A DNA stretch of 64,000 nt from DATFQI01 sp963816955 (GTDB lineage Bacteria > Actinomycetota > Thermoleophilia > Solirubrobacterales > Solirubrobacteraceae), in contig CAWFME010000006.1 of the NCBI GenBank assembly GCA_963816955.1, positions 62,001 through 126,000 on the forward strand, given 5' to 3'. The notes beneath the pieces are model-generated. The model worked only from the letters and a program-made list of their open reading frames with translations. It was not told the origin of the DNA and did not search any database. Shown here one piece after another: positions 26,431 to 34,482 of the stretch; position 1 is the stretch's first letter, and each line of letters starts with the position of its first letter. The position numbers and the translations under genes were made by a program.

Positions 26431-27068
26431 GCAGCGCGAGACCGCATCCACTCAGCCAGCTCGGCCGGCAGCTCGGGAGCCGACGCCGCGCGGGCCAGAA
26501 GCGACTCGTCGAGCAGGATCGCGTCGGAGACGTCGCGGACGGTGATGCCGTGCCCCGGCCGGGAGAGCAGCTCGATCGCATCGCCCGCGCCCAAGTCTCC
26601 CTCAACCACGATCCGCAGGTAGGCCCCGGGCCGGGAGGCCTGGGCGAAGCGCTTGACCATCTGCGGCTCGCCCATCCGCAGCGCGAGCTTGTTGCACGGC
26701 AGGCGCGGCTGGCAGACCTCCAGCTCGACGTCGCCGATCCGCCAGCGCTCGCCTACCACGGCGCCCGAGACCTCGAGGCCCTCCGTGGTCAGGTTCTCGC
26801 CGAACGCGCCCGGGCCGAGCTCGCGGCCGAGCTCGCCCGCCCAGAAGGCGGCGTCCTCGGACGCGTAGGCGTAGACCGCCTTGTCGGGCCCGCCGTGGAC
26901 GCGCCGGTCCGCCTGGTCGTCGCCCTCGACGTTGACGCCGGCCACGCGCACGCGGGCCTCGACCGGCGCCTTGCCGATCGCGCTCATCAGCGGCCGCCCG
27001 CGCCGCACGGAGAGCTGCTGCGGGCGCCCGACGTTGACCGAGATGAGCCTGGGCACGCGATCGAGCAT
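26427..27068 (-). CDS. MOSC domain protein (YiiM-like)
   Basis: About 213 residues from ATG 27068, beginning MLDRVPRLISVNVGRPQQL. The MOSC domain includes VHGGPDKAVYAYASEDAAFW (about 71-90), GAFGENLTTEGLEVS, and CQPRLPCNKLALRMG (about 131-145) with the conserved cysteine of the MOSC fold in VCQPR. MOSC proteins carry sulfur on a persulfide for molybdenum-cofactor enzymes or detoxify N-hydroxylated bases (YiiM). Which of these applies is not known. The open frame extends upstream to 27314 across the divergent asnB start, but that part is spurious. Confidence 0.86.
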   Translation of the reverse strand: MLDRVPRLISVNVGRPQQLSVRRGRPLMSAIGKAPVEARVRVAGVNVEGDDQADRRVHGGPDKAVYAYASEDAAFWAGELGRELGPGAFGENLTTEGLEVSGAVVGERWRIGDVELEVCQPRLPCNKLALRMGEPQMVKRFAQASRPGAYLRIVVEGDLGAGDAIELLSRPGHGITVRDVSDAILLDESLLARAASAPELPAELAEWMRSRAA

Positions 27069-27069
27069 A

Positions 27070-27083
27070 CGGAGGGCCCTCCG
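27070..27083. promoter_or_regulatory. 14-bp palindrome between MOSC and asnB starts
   Basis: CGGAGGGCCCTCCG is a perfect palindrome in the 37-nt gap between the divergent MOSC and asnB genes. On the minus strand it contains a GGAGG that could be the MOSC ribosome site. It could be an operator, or the palindrome may be incidental to the Shine-Dalgarno sequence. Confidence 0.35.
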
Positions 27084-27105
27084 GCGGGTACGTGACCCGG
27101 ACCAC

Positions 27106-28614
27106 ATGTGCGGGATCGTCGCCGAATACGCAGCCACCGACCCCGCCGAGCTCGAGCGGATGCTCGAGCGCATCGCCCACCGCGGCCCCGACGACCGCGG
27201 CACCGTGCAGGTCGACGGGAGCTGGCTCGGCCACCGGCGGTTGTCGATCGTCGACGTCGAGGGCGGCGCGCAGCCCCTGCGGACCGCGCAGGCCGACGCG
27301 TTCCTGGTCGGCAACGGCGAGGTCTACAACCACGAGAACGTCCGCACGCGCCTCGAGGGCCGCGAGATCCTCACGACCTCCGACAACGAGGTCGCGCTGC
27401 ACCTGCTCGACGAGTACGGGCCGGAGGCGCTGCGCCGGCTCAACGGGATGTACGCGTTCGTGATGGCCACCGAGGACGGGCGCTTCGTGGCCGCCCGCGA
27501 CCCGGTCGGGATCAAGCCGCTGTACTGGACGCCGCCGCAGGCGACCGGCGGTCCGGTCCGCTTCGCGAGCGAGATGCACGCCTTCGACCCGGAGTGGCGG
27601 CCGCTCGTGGAGCCGTTCCCGCCCGGGCACGCGTGGACCCCGGAGGACGGGCTGATCCACTTCGCCTCCGCCGTGCCGGAGGAGATCGAGCCGCTGCCGC
27701 CGGGCACCGATCTGCGCGCGGGGACGCGCGCCGCGCTGATCGCCGCGGTCGAGCGCCAGATGATGGGCGACGTGCCCGTCGGCGTGTTCCTCTCGGGCGG
27801 GCTCGACTCCTCGCTGGTCGCCGCGATCGCCGCCCGCTGGGCCGCGCGGGAGGGCACCGTGCTGCACACGTTCGCCGTCGGCACGGAGGGCTCGCCGGAC
27901 CTGGCCGCCGCCCGCACGGTCGCCGAGTTCCTCGGCACGGACCACCACGAGATCGACTACCGCGCCGCCGAGGCGCTCGAGTCGCTGCCGAACGTCGTGC
28001 GCGCGATCGAGTCCTTCGACCCCGGCCTCGTGCGCAGCGCCGTACCGAACTACATGCTCGCCCGCATGACCCGCCAGCACGTGCGCGTCGTGCTCACGGG
28101 CGAGGGCGCCGACGAGCTGTTCGCGGGCTACGAGTACCTGCGCGAGTTCACCGACCCCGACGCGCTGCGCGTCGAGCTCGAGCGCACCGTGCGCTCGCTG
28201 CACAACCTCAACCTGCAGCGCTGCGACCGCGTGACGATGGCCCACGCCGTCGAGGCGCGCGTGCCGTTCCTGGACCGCGAGGTGATCGAGTGGGCGCTGC
28301 GCGTGCCCGCCGAGGCGAAGATCGCCCGGCCCGGCGAGCCGGAGAAGCGGCTGCTGCGCGAGGCCTTCGACGGCTGGCTGCCCGACGAGTTCCTCTGGCG
28401 CGTGAAGGCGGAGTTCGGCGACGGCAGCGGGGCGCGCGACGTGCTCAGCGAGGCGATCGAGGCCGACATCTCCGACGAGGCGTTCGAGGCCGAGCGCGGC
28501 GCGGTCGACCCGCCGCTGCGCACCAAGGAGGAGCTCGCCTACTACCGCGTCTGGCACGAGCACCTCGAGGGCATCAGCCCCGAGAAGACGCTCAGCCGCT
28601 TCGCCCGCGCCTAG
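27106..28614 (+). CDS. asnB: Glutamine-hydrolysing asparagine synthetase family
   Basis: A 502-residue enzyme. The mature N-terminus Met-Cys-Gly-Ile-Val exposes the catalytic Cys2 of the class II glutaminase; HRGPDDRGT and NGEVYNHE follow in the amidotransferase domain. The synthetase domain has the ATP P-loop VFLSGGLDSSLVAA (about 229-242) and GEGADELFAGYEY. It makes asparagine from aspartate, glutamine and ATP. I chose ATG 27106 because Cys must follow Met, although the frame is open further upstream. Ends overlap the kinase stop by 4 nt, convergent. Confidence 0.92.
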   Translation: MCGIVAEYAATDPAELERMLERIAHRGPDDRGTVQVDGSWLGHRRLSIVDVEGGAQPLRTAQADAFLVGNGEVYNHENVRTRLEGREILTTSDNEVALHLLDEYGPEALRRLNGMYAFVMATEDGRFVAARDPVGIKPLYWTPPQATGGPVRFASEMHAFDPEWRPLVEPFPPGHAWTPEDGLIHFASAVPEEIEPLPPGTDLRAGTRAALIAAVERQMMGDVPVGVFLSGGLDSSLVAAIAARWAAREGTVLHTFAVGTEGSPDLAAARTVAEFLGTDHHEIDYRAAEALESLPNVVRAIESFDPGLVRSAVPNYMLARMTRQHVRVVLTGEGADELFAGYEYLREFTDPDALRVELERTVRSLHNLNLQRCDRVTMAHAVEARVPFLDREVIEWALRVPAEAKIARPGEPEKRLLREAFDGWLPDEFLWRVKAEFGDGSGARDVLSEAIEADISDEAFEAERGAVDPPLRTKEELAYYRVWHEHLEGISPEKTLSRFARA

Positions 28615-30071
28615 GAGCCCTGGGCGCGCGCGCAGGAGAGGCCGTGCGGCTCGACGAGCCAGCGGCCGCCCGAGCGCGTCGTCTGGAGGGTGCCGGTGCA
28701 GAGGTCCGTGCGATCCGTGTGCGTCGCCACGGTGCGGACCCGGACGATGGCGAGCTGCCCTGTGCGCGTCTCGAGCGTCAGCTCGGGGAACTCGATCCGC
28801 TCGAGCGAGCCGAGCTGGCGCTCGAACGACGCCCGGTCGCCGTAGACGGCCCGCATCCCTGGGCCGGCCAGGCGCCAGGCGCCCGCGAAGTCGTCCTCGG
28901 CGGCGCGCTCGTAGAAGGCGCGCACCGTCGCCGTCGGCGAGAGCGCGCGCGGAGTCGCGGCGGGCGCGGCCTCCTCCGTCGGCTCGGCAGTGGGCTCTTG
29001 CGTCGCCTCGCGCGTGGGCTCAGGGGTGGCCGCGGCCCGCTCCGGCTCCCCGTCGCTGCGCGCCACGGCGAGCACGGCGATCGCCGCGGCCGCGGCGGTG
29101 ATGAGCGCGAGCAGCGCGAGCAGCCGCCGGGACGGCCGCCACTGCCGCCGGGGCTCCGACGGGCGGTCGGCGGCGGCGAGCACGTCCTCGGGCGTGCGGC
29201 GGCGGCGCACGGGCGCGAGCGCCTTCGTCCGCTCGGGCGGCTCGCGCGTGCCGCCGTCCGAGCGCAGCCCCGCCTCCAGCTCGTCGAGCAGCGCGGACGC
29301 CGACTCCTGCCGCTCGTCGGGCTCGAGCGCCATCCCGCGCATCAGCGCCTCGGCGGCCGCCGCCGGCGTCCCCGGGCGCCGCTCGCGCAGGTCGGGCGGC
29401 GGCTCGCTCGCGGCCTGCCGCAGCACCGCCATCGCCGTCGAGCCCGTCCGGGGACGCGTGCCGCTGAGCGCCTGGAACGCGATCGTCGCCAGCGCGAAGA
29501 CGTCGGTGGCGGGCGTGCAGGGAACGGGCTGGGCCTGCTCGGGCGCCATGTAGGCCGGGGTGCCGAGGATCGACCCCGGCGGCGTGATGCGGGTGATCTC
29601 GGCGGCGGTCGCGAGCCCCAGGTCGCCGAGCTTGACGTCGCCGCGGTCGCTGACCAGGACGTTGGAGGGCTTGACGTCGCGGTGCACGACCTTGTGCCAG
29701 TGCGCGTGGTCGAGGGCGGCGGCGACCGGCCGCAGCAGCTTGAGCATCCGCGCCGGCTCCAGCGGGGCGTCCTCGAGCACGTCGCCCAGCGTGCCGCCGC
29801 GCACGTACTCCATGACCAGGAACAGGTCGTCGTCCTCCATGAGCATGTCGAGCACGGTCACGAGGTTCGGGTGGTGCAGCGAGGCCATGATCCGCGCCTC
29901 GCGGCGCAGGCGCTCGGCCGTCACCTCCGTCACCTCGGCGCCGTGCAGCCGCTTCACCGCGACCTGGCGGCCGAGCGTCTGGTCCTCGGCCAGGAAGACC
30001 GTGGCCGTGCCGCCGGAGCCCAGCCTGCGCACGACGAGATAGCGTCCGCAGAAGAGCGTCGCCGGCGTCAC
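28611..30071 (-). CDS. Membrane Ser/Thr protein kinase with extracellular NTF2-like domain
   Basis: A 486-residue kinase. The glycine loop LGSGGTATVFLAED is at 17-30, the ATP-binding Lys in VAVKRL near 40, the catalytic HRDVKPSN near 137, and DLGLA in place of DFG; GTPAYMAPEQA closes the activation segment. After a Pro/Arg juxtamembrane linker there is one hydrophobic span near 312-335 and an extracellular part rich in Pro/Thr/Glu followed by a domain TVRAFYERAAEDDFAGAWRLAGPGM resembling NTF2/SnoaL folds. GTG 30071 starts 2 nt after the small ORF of the cytochrome bd operon, so it is probably the last gene of that operon. Confidence 0.9.
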   Translation of the reverse strand: MTPATLFCGRYLVVRRLGSGGTATVFLAEDQTLGRQVAVKRLHGAEVTEVTAERLRREARIMASLHHPNLVTVLDMLMEDDDLFLVMEYVRGGTLGDVLEDAPLEPARMLKLLRPVAAALDHAHWHKVVHRDVKPSNVLVSDRGDVKLGDLGLATAAEITRITPPGSILGTPAYMAPEQAQPVPCTPATDVFALATIAFQALSGTRPRTGSTAMAVLRQAASEPPPDLRERRPGTPAAAAEALMRGMALEPDERQESASALLDELEAGLRSDGGTREPPERTKALAPVRRRRTPEDVLAAADRPSEPRRQWRPSRRLLALLALITAAAAAIAVLAVARSDGEPERAAATPEPTREATQEPTAEPTEEAAPAATPRALSPTATVRAFYERAAEDDFAGAWRLAGPGMRAVYGDRASFERQLGSLERIEFPELTLETRTGQLAIVRVRTVATHTDRTDLCTGTLQTTRSGGRWLVEPHGLSCARAQGS

Positions 30072-30073
30072 GG

Positions 30074-30259
30074 TTAACGCTCGTCTTGCATGTCCTCCTC
30101 CTCCTTACCCAGGAAGACGGGATCGGCGATCAGGAACACGCCCGTGACGAGGAAGCAGAAGAGGGCGAGCACGCCGAGGATCCGCGTGACGACGTGCTCG
30201 AAACCCACCATCAGCACCAGCCCGGCGGCGAACGAGCCGAGCATCAGCGCGAGCTTCAT
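30074..30259 (-). CDS. Small two-span membrane protein after cydB
   Basis: A 61-residue protein with two hydrophobic segments (LALMLGSFAAGLVLMVGF and ILGVLALFCFLVTGVFLI) and an acidic tail (GKEEEDMQDER). ATG 30259 overlaps the cydB stop by 4 nt. Small membrane subunits (CydX, CydY) accompany bd oxidases in other bacteria, but those have a single span, so this is only an analogy. It could be an accessory subunit or a link to the kinase that follows 2 nt later. Confidence 0.75.
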   Translation of the reverse strand: MKLALMLGSFAAGLVLMVGFEHVVTRILGVLALFCFLVTGVFLIADPVFLGKEEEDMQDER

Positions 30260-31323
30260 GCCTGCCCGCCGTCGGCGTCGGAGGCCTCGCGCGGGCGGAA
30301 GCGCTGGTCGAGCGGCTCGAACTCCTGATCGAGCGTGCCGCGCAGGACCAGGCGGTAGAGGAGGACGAGCGAGGGCACCAGGACCAGCGCGCCCGCCGCG
30401 AGGCCGATCAGCACGGCCGCCAGCGTGGCGTCGCTCGCCGCCGCGTCGTCGAGCGTGAGCTCGCCCGGCAGGAGGTACGGCCGCTGGGCGAGCGCCCAGC
30501 CCACGGTGATCGCGCCGACGGCCGCGCCCGCGGTCAGCCGCGCGAGCCCGTAGCGCTGCGTCCACACGAGCGCCATCGTGAGCGCGCCGGCGAGCGCGGA
30601 GACGATCACGCAGGCCAGCCCGCCGCCGGAGAGCAGCCCGTCGTAGAGCGCGCGGGCGTCCGACCGCACGACCAGCAGGCCACCGAGGGCGACGACGCCG
30701 GCCAGCGCGCCGGAGGCCAGCGCGCGGGCGCGGAAGGCGCGGACGAGGTCGGGCTGGCCGGCGCGCTCGGAGTCGCCGGCGAGGAACACCGCGGCGAGGT
30801 GCGCGCCCGTGACGACGCCGAGCGCGCCGATCAGCACGGACGTCGGGTTCAGCCACGACGACCAGGGGTCTCCGGCCGCGTTGCCGACCGGCACGCGCCC
30901 CGAGGCGATCGCGCCTGCGACGGTGCCGAGGCAGAACGGGATCAGCACGGAGGAGGAGGCGAACAGCGCGCCCAGCGAGCGCGCCTCGCGGATCGTCCCG
31001 GCCTGCCCGCGCAGGGCGAAGGCGGCGCCGCGGAAGATGATGCCCAGCGCGGCCGCCAGCAGCGGGATCGAGAGCGTCGAGAAGATCGACGCGAAGGCGA
31101 CCGGGAACGCCGTCCAGACCACCACGAGCACGAAGATCAGCCACACGTGGTTGGCCTCCCACACCGGGCTCATCGAGCGCTGGATCATGCCCCGCACCCG
31201 GCCGCCGCGGCGCGCACCGCCCGCGGTGAGGTCCCAGAAGCCGGCGCCGAAGTCCGCCGAGCCGAGCACGGCGTACGCCGTGATGCCGAGCATGGCGAGC
31301 GCGAGGCAGAGCTCCGGCAGCAT
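30256..31323 (-). CDS. cydB: Cytochrome bd ubiquinol/menaquinol oxidase subunit II
   Basis: A 355-residue membrane protein with about 8-9 spans. The start MLPELCLALAMLGITAYAVLGSADFGAGFWDLTAGG carries the conserved GADFGAGxWDL pattern of CydB, and EANHVWLIFVLVVVWTAFP and PLLAAALGIIFRGAAFALRG are family features. It partners CydA to form the quinol-oxidising terminal oxidase that lacks copper and works at low oxygen. ATG 31323 sits at the cydA stop (TGATG overlap). Downstream, the small membrane ORF overlaps by 4 nt. Confidence 0.93.
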   Translation of the reverse strand: MLPELCLALAMLGITAYAVLGSADFGAGFWDLTAGGARRGGRVRGMIQRSMSPVWEANHVWLIFVLVVVWTAFPVAFASIFSTLSIPLLAAALGIIFRGAAFALRGQAGTIREARSLGALFASSSVLIPFCLGTVAGAIASGRVPVGNAAGDPWSSWLNPTSVLIGALGVVTGAHLAAVFLAGDSERAGQPDLVRAFRARALASGALAGVVALGGLLVVRSDARALYDGLLSGGGLACVIVSALAGALTMALVWTQRYGLARLTAGAAVGAITVGWALAQRPYLLPGELTLDDAAASDATLAAVLIGLAAGALVLVPSLVLLYRLVLRGTLDQEFEPLDQRFRPREASDADGGQA

Positions 31324-32729
31324 CAGCGCGGCCCCGCCGCGACGGGCTCGGGGACCTCGGTGTCGGGCGGCTTGGACGCGAGCCGCCGCAGGAGCCAGAA
31401 GACCGCCGCGGCGAGCGCGACGTAGACGGCCACGAGCACCGCGTAGCCGACCTCCAGGCCGTCGGCGCTCGTCACCGCCTGCTCCGTGCGCATCACCCCG
31501 TAGACGATCCAGGGCTGGCGCCCGACCTCCGTGGTGATCCAGCCGGCGATCAGCGCCACGAGCGCGAGCGGCCCGGCCGCGATCACCGCGCGGAAGAACC
31601 AGGGCGAGCGCGGCAGGCGCCGCTTCCGCAGCCACGTGAGGAAGAAGACGGCGCCGAGCAGCGCGAGCCCCGTGCCGATCCCCACCATCGTCTGGAACGA
31701 CAGCCGGACCACGTTGACCGGCGGCCGGTCCTCCGGCGGCACGGCGTCGAGCCCGGTCACGCGCGCGTTCGGGTCGTGCTTGGCGAGGATCGAGAGCAGC
31801 TTCGGCACCTCGATGCCCCAGCGCACGCGCTGCTCGTCCTCGTCGAAGACGCCGCCGATCGTGAACGCCGCGCCCTCTTGGGTCTTCACGAGGCCCTCGA
31901 ACGCCGCCAGCTTCACGGGCTGCTGCTCCGTCACCGTCCGCGCCGCCCAGTCGCCGACGATGACCTGCACCGGCGCGGCCAGGCAGGCGAAGGACAGCGT
32001 CACGACCAGCGCCGCGCGGTGATAGCGGTCGCGGCGGCCGCGCAGCCACGCGCGGGCGTAGACGCCCGCGACGATGAACCCGGCCACGATGTAGCCGGCC
32101 AGGTACATGTGGATCAGCTCGTGCCACATGTTGGTGTTGATCAGCGCGTCCCACGGGCGGGGGTTGACGACCCGGCCGTCTACGACGTCGAACCCCTCGG
32201 GGTTGTTCATCCAGCCGTTGACCGCGATCACGTTGAACGAGCCGGCGAAGCCCGAGACGACGATCGGGATGCCGGTCAGGAAATGCGTCTTCGGCGGCAG
32301 CCGCTGCCACCCGTAGACATAGATCGCCATGAAGATCGCCTCGACGAAGAACGAGATCCCCTCCAGGCCGAACGCGATCCCGAAGACCTCGCCGAAGGTG
32401 GCCATGAACTCCGGCCACAGCAGCCCGAACTCGAACGACAGGATCGTGCCAGTGACCACGCCGACGGCGAACAGCGTGAGCGCCACCTTCGACCAGCGCT
32501 TGGCGAGCGCTTTGTAGGTGGCGTCGCCGGTGCGCAGGTACAGGCCCTCGACGAACAGGAACATCGCCGGGAACGCGATCCCGAAGCAGACGAGCGGGAT
32601 GTGCACGCCCAGCGACAGCGCCTGCATCTGGCGCGCCTGGAGCAGATCAGGTTGCGGACCGCCGCCGAGCGTGTCCGAGAGGGCCTGGGCGACGACGAGG
32701 CCGACCGCCATCCCTGCAGTGTGCCCCAC
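31323..32729 (-). CDS. cydA: Cytochrome bd oxidase subunit I
   Basis: A 468-residue heme-bearing subunit. DLLQARQMQALSLGVHIPLVCFGIAFP contains the first heme-ligand His near residue 43, and WHELIHMYLAGYIVAG carries a further conserved His; GVVTGTILSFEFGLLWPEF is a family hallmark. The quinol-binding loop looks short, as in gram-positive-type CydA. The start is GTG 32729, directly after the stop of the MEDS gene; ATG 32711 with GCAGGG upstream is an equally good choice, because the first 6 residues are not conserved. It transfers electrons from quinol to oxygen in the membrane. Confidence 0.93.
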   Translation of the reverse strand: MGHTAGMAVGLVVAQALSDTLGGGPQPDLLQARQMQALSLGVHIPLVCFGIAFPAMFLFVEGLYLRTGDATYKALAKRWSKVALTLFAVGVVTGTILSFEFGLLWPEFMATFGEVFGIAFGLEGISFFVEAIFMAIYVYGWQRLPPKTHFLTGIPIVVSGFAGSFNVIAVNGWMNNPEGFDVVDGRVVNPRPWDALINTNMWHELIHMYLAGYIVAGFIVAGVYARAWLRGRRDRYHRAALVVTLSFACLAAPVQVIVGDWAARTVTEQQPVKLAAFEGLVKTQEGAAFTIGGVFDEDEQRVRWGIEVPKLLSILAKHDPNARVTGLDAVPPEDRPPVNVVRLSFQTMVGIGTGLALLGAVFFLTWLRKRRLPRSPWFFRAVIAAGPLALVALIAGWITTEVGRQPWIVYGVMRTEQAVTSADGLEVGYAVLVAVYVALAAAVFWLLRRLASKPPDTEVPEPVAAGPR

Positions 32730-33659
32730 TCAGTCGAGATGCATGTGAACGCGGACGACGCTGCCGTCCGGCGAGGACCGCAGCTGCACGAGGTCGCAGA
32801 GCTGGTTGACCAGGTACAGGCCGCGGCCGCAGAAGTCGTCCGCCGGCGGGCAGTCGCGCCCGGCCAGCGGGTCGGCGATGTGGCCGTCGTCGGCCACCTC
32901 GATCATGAGAGAGCCGTTCTCGCGCCAGGTGCGCAGCACGCCCTCGCCGCGCGCGTAGCGGATCGAGTTGGTGGCGAGCTCGTCGACGGCGAGCACGAGG
33001 TCGGCGACGCGTCCCGGCTCGACGCCCTCGTCCTCGGCGGTCCTCGCGATGAACTCCCTCACGGCCGAGAGGTCGCCGTGCTCGAAGCGCAGCTCGATCG
33101 GCGCGACGGCCGGCGGCGGCAGCGGCGTGGGCCCCGGGATCGCCCGCGCGTACGTGTCGCTGCGGGTCCACTCGCCGCGCTCGAGGACGTTCGGGTGGTT
33201 GCGCTTCGCCGCCTCCAGCACGTCGTCAGGCAGCCGCTCGGCGTCGTAGGGGCACAGCAGCGTCCACGGCGTCTCGGGCGTGAAGGCGAGGTTGAGCAGC
33301 GTCTCGTGGCGGTGGCACTCGACGAGCTCGGCGGACGTGCGCTCGGGCCAGATCGGCTCGCCGATGCCCAGCGGCGCCGGGTGGCCGCCGGCATGGGCGC
33401 GCACGAAGTCGCGCCAGGCGCCGATGATCCGGCCCGGGTTGCGGCCGAGCTGCTCCATGTCGGCGAACGCGACGCGGTCGCGGTCGCGGCCGAGCGCTTC
33501 CTGCAGGACGGCCGCGCGCCTGCGCGGGACCGCGACGAGGACGGCCGCGTCTGCGTCGATGGATTCCCGTACGAACGGGACGGTGCCTGACAGGAACTCC
33601 TCGTCACCCCGGTAGAAGAGCGCCTCGTGGCGGTAGCCCGGCGTGTCGATGTGGCGCAT
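32730..33659 (-). CDS. MEDS domain protein with C-terminal anti-sigma-type ATPase
   Basis: A 309-residue soluble signalling protein. The N-terminal half (RHEALFYRGDEEFLSGTVPFVRESIDADAAVLVAVP) fits the MEDS/DcmR sensory domain. The C-terminal half is a GHKL ATPase like RsbW: VLAVDELATNSIRYA (N-box), IEVADDGHIADP (G1), GRGLYLVNQLCD (G2). There is no phospho-acceptor His, so it probably binds partner proteins rather than acting as a classical kinase. It precedes cydA with no gap, so a link to respiration or oxygen signalling is inferred. Confidence 0.85.
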   Translation of the reverse strand: MRHIDTPGYRHEALFYRGDEEFLSGTVPFVRESIDADAAVLVAVPRRRAAVLQEALGRDRDRVAFADMEQLGRNPGRIIGAWRDFVRAHAGGHPAPLGIGEPIWPERTSAELVECHRHETLLNLAFTPETPWTLLCPYDAERLPDDVLEAAKRNHPNVLERGEWTRSDTYARAIPGPTPLPPPAVAPIELRFEHGDLSAVREFIARTAEDEGVEPGRVADLVLAVDELATNSIRYARGEGVLRTWRENGSLMIEVADDGHIADPLAGRDCPPADDFCGRGLYLVNQLCDLVQLRSSPDGSVVRVHMHLD

Positions 33660-33734
33660 TCGCGTCCGGGAGGGTACGCCCGCCTCGCGCTCGGGACAAC
33701 CCCTCGTTTGTCGGCAAGATGACCTTTGGCGTGG

Positions 33735-33876
33735 TCAGCGCAGCTCGCGCTCGCCGATGCCGACGCCGAGCAGGGCAGGCTCGCCCTCGCTCACGCGGAC
33801 CGGCAGGTCGGGCCTCCAGGCGCGCGGCCGTCTCGTCGAGCCGCGGGGTCGCGTAGATCACGTGGTCGATGCGCAT
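33735..33876 (-). pseudogene. Remnant of a glyoxalase-like gene
   Basis: ATG 33876 begins MRIDHVIYATPRLDETAARLE, the start of glyoxalase-like (VOC) proteins. After 21 residues the frame changes, and the sequence that follows in another frame (PDLPVRVSEGEPALLGVGIGERELR, stop at 33735-33737) looks like the C-terminal end of the same protein. The middle (probably over 130 residues) is missing. It lies between the MEDS gene and rnhA. It is either a real deletion or an assembly collapse. Confidence 0.65.
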
Positions 33877-33915
33877 GACGATCGCGTCCTACCCACTTCG
33901 TAGGATCGCCGCCCG

Positions 33916-34437
33916 ATGCCTCCCGCCACCCGAACGCGCCGCCGCGCCCACGCCCCGGAGACCCCCGTCGAGGCCCGCGAGGGCGAGGTCCTGGTCTGGA
34001 CCGACGGCGCCTGCCGCACCAACCCCGGCCCCGGCGGCTGGGCGGCGATCGTCGTCGCGGCCGGCCAGGAGAACTTGGAGCTCTCGGGCCACGCGCCGCA
34101 GACGACCAACAACCGGATGGAGTACACCGCGGCGCTCGAGGGCCTGCGCGCGCTGCCGGCCGGCAGCCGCGTCTGCATCGTCACCGACTCGCGGCTGATG
34201 CTCGACTCGATGACCAAGTGGATCCACGGCTGGAAGCGCAAGGGCTGGAAGACGGCCGGGGGAGACCCGGTCAAGAACCAGGACCTCGTCCAGGCGCTCG
34301 ACGCCGAGCTCGCGCGCCACGAGTCGGTCCGCTGGCACTGGGTCCGCGGGCACGAGACGGGCGCCGAGCACGCCCACAAGGCCCTCAACGACCGGGCCGA
34401 CCGGCTCGCCGTCGCCGCGTCACACGCCGCCGTGTAG
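33916..34437 (+). CDS. rnhA: Ribonuclease HI
   Basis: A 173-residue endonuclease that cuts RNA in RNA/DNA hybrids. The catalytic acidic residues are visible: Asp in LVWTDGACRTNPGPGGW (near residue 30), Glu in NNRMEYTAALEGL (near 68), Asp in IVTDSRLM (near 91) and Asp in LNDRADRLA. KWIHGWKRKGWKTAGGDPVKNQDL is the basic handle typical of RNase HI. An extra 25 residues at the N-terminus are Arg/Ala-rich and may not be translated; no strong ribosome site was seen. The 5' end faces the broken glyoxalase remnant. Confidence 0.93.
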   Translation: MPPATRTRRRAHAPETPVEAREGEVLVWTDGACRTNPGPGGWAAIVVAAGQENLELSGHAPQTTNNRMEYTAALEGLRALPAGSRVCIVTDSRLMLDSMTKWIHGWKRKGWKTAGGDPVKNQDLVQALDAELARHESVRWHWVRGHETGAEHAHKALNDRADRLAVAASHAAV

Positions 34438-34482
34438 GCCGCGCCGTGCAGGGCTCTGAGCTGCGGTGAGCCCAGCAGGCGT

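Noticed and set aside
21648..27095. A single plus-strand open frame of about 1815 codons across pyk, kup and HD genes
   Set aside because: It is antisense to three well-supported genes, begins at no ribosome site and reads as low-complexity Arg/Asp/His-rich sequence. Such long open frames are common on the opposite strand of GC-rich genes.
27108..30077. A plus-strand open frame across asnB and the kinase
   Set aside because: Out-of-frame with asnB and antisense to the kinase; low-complexity composition.
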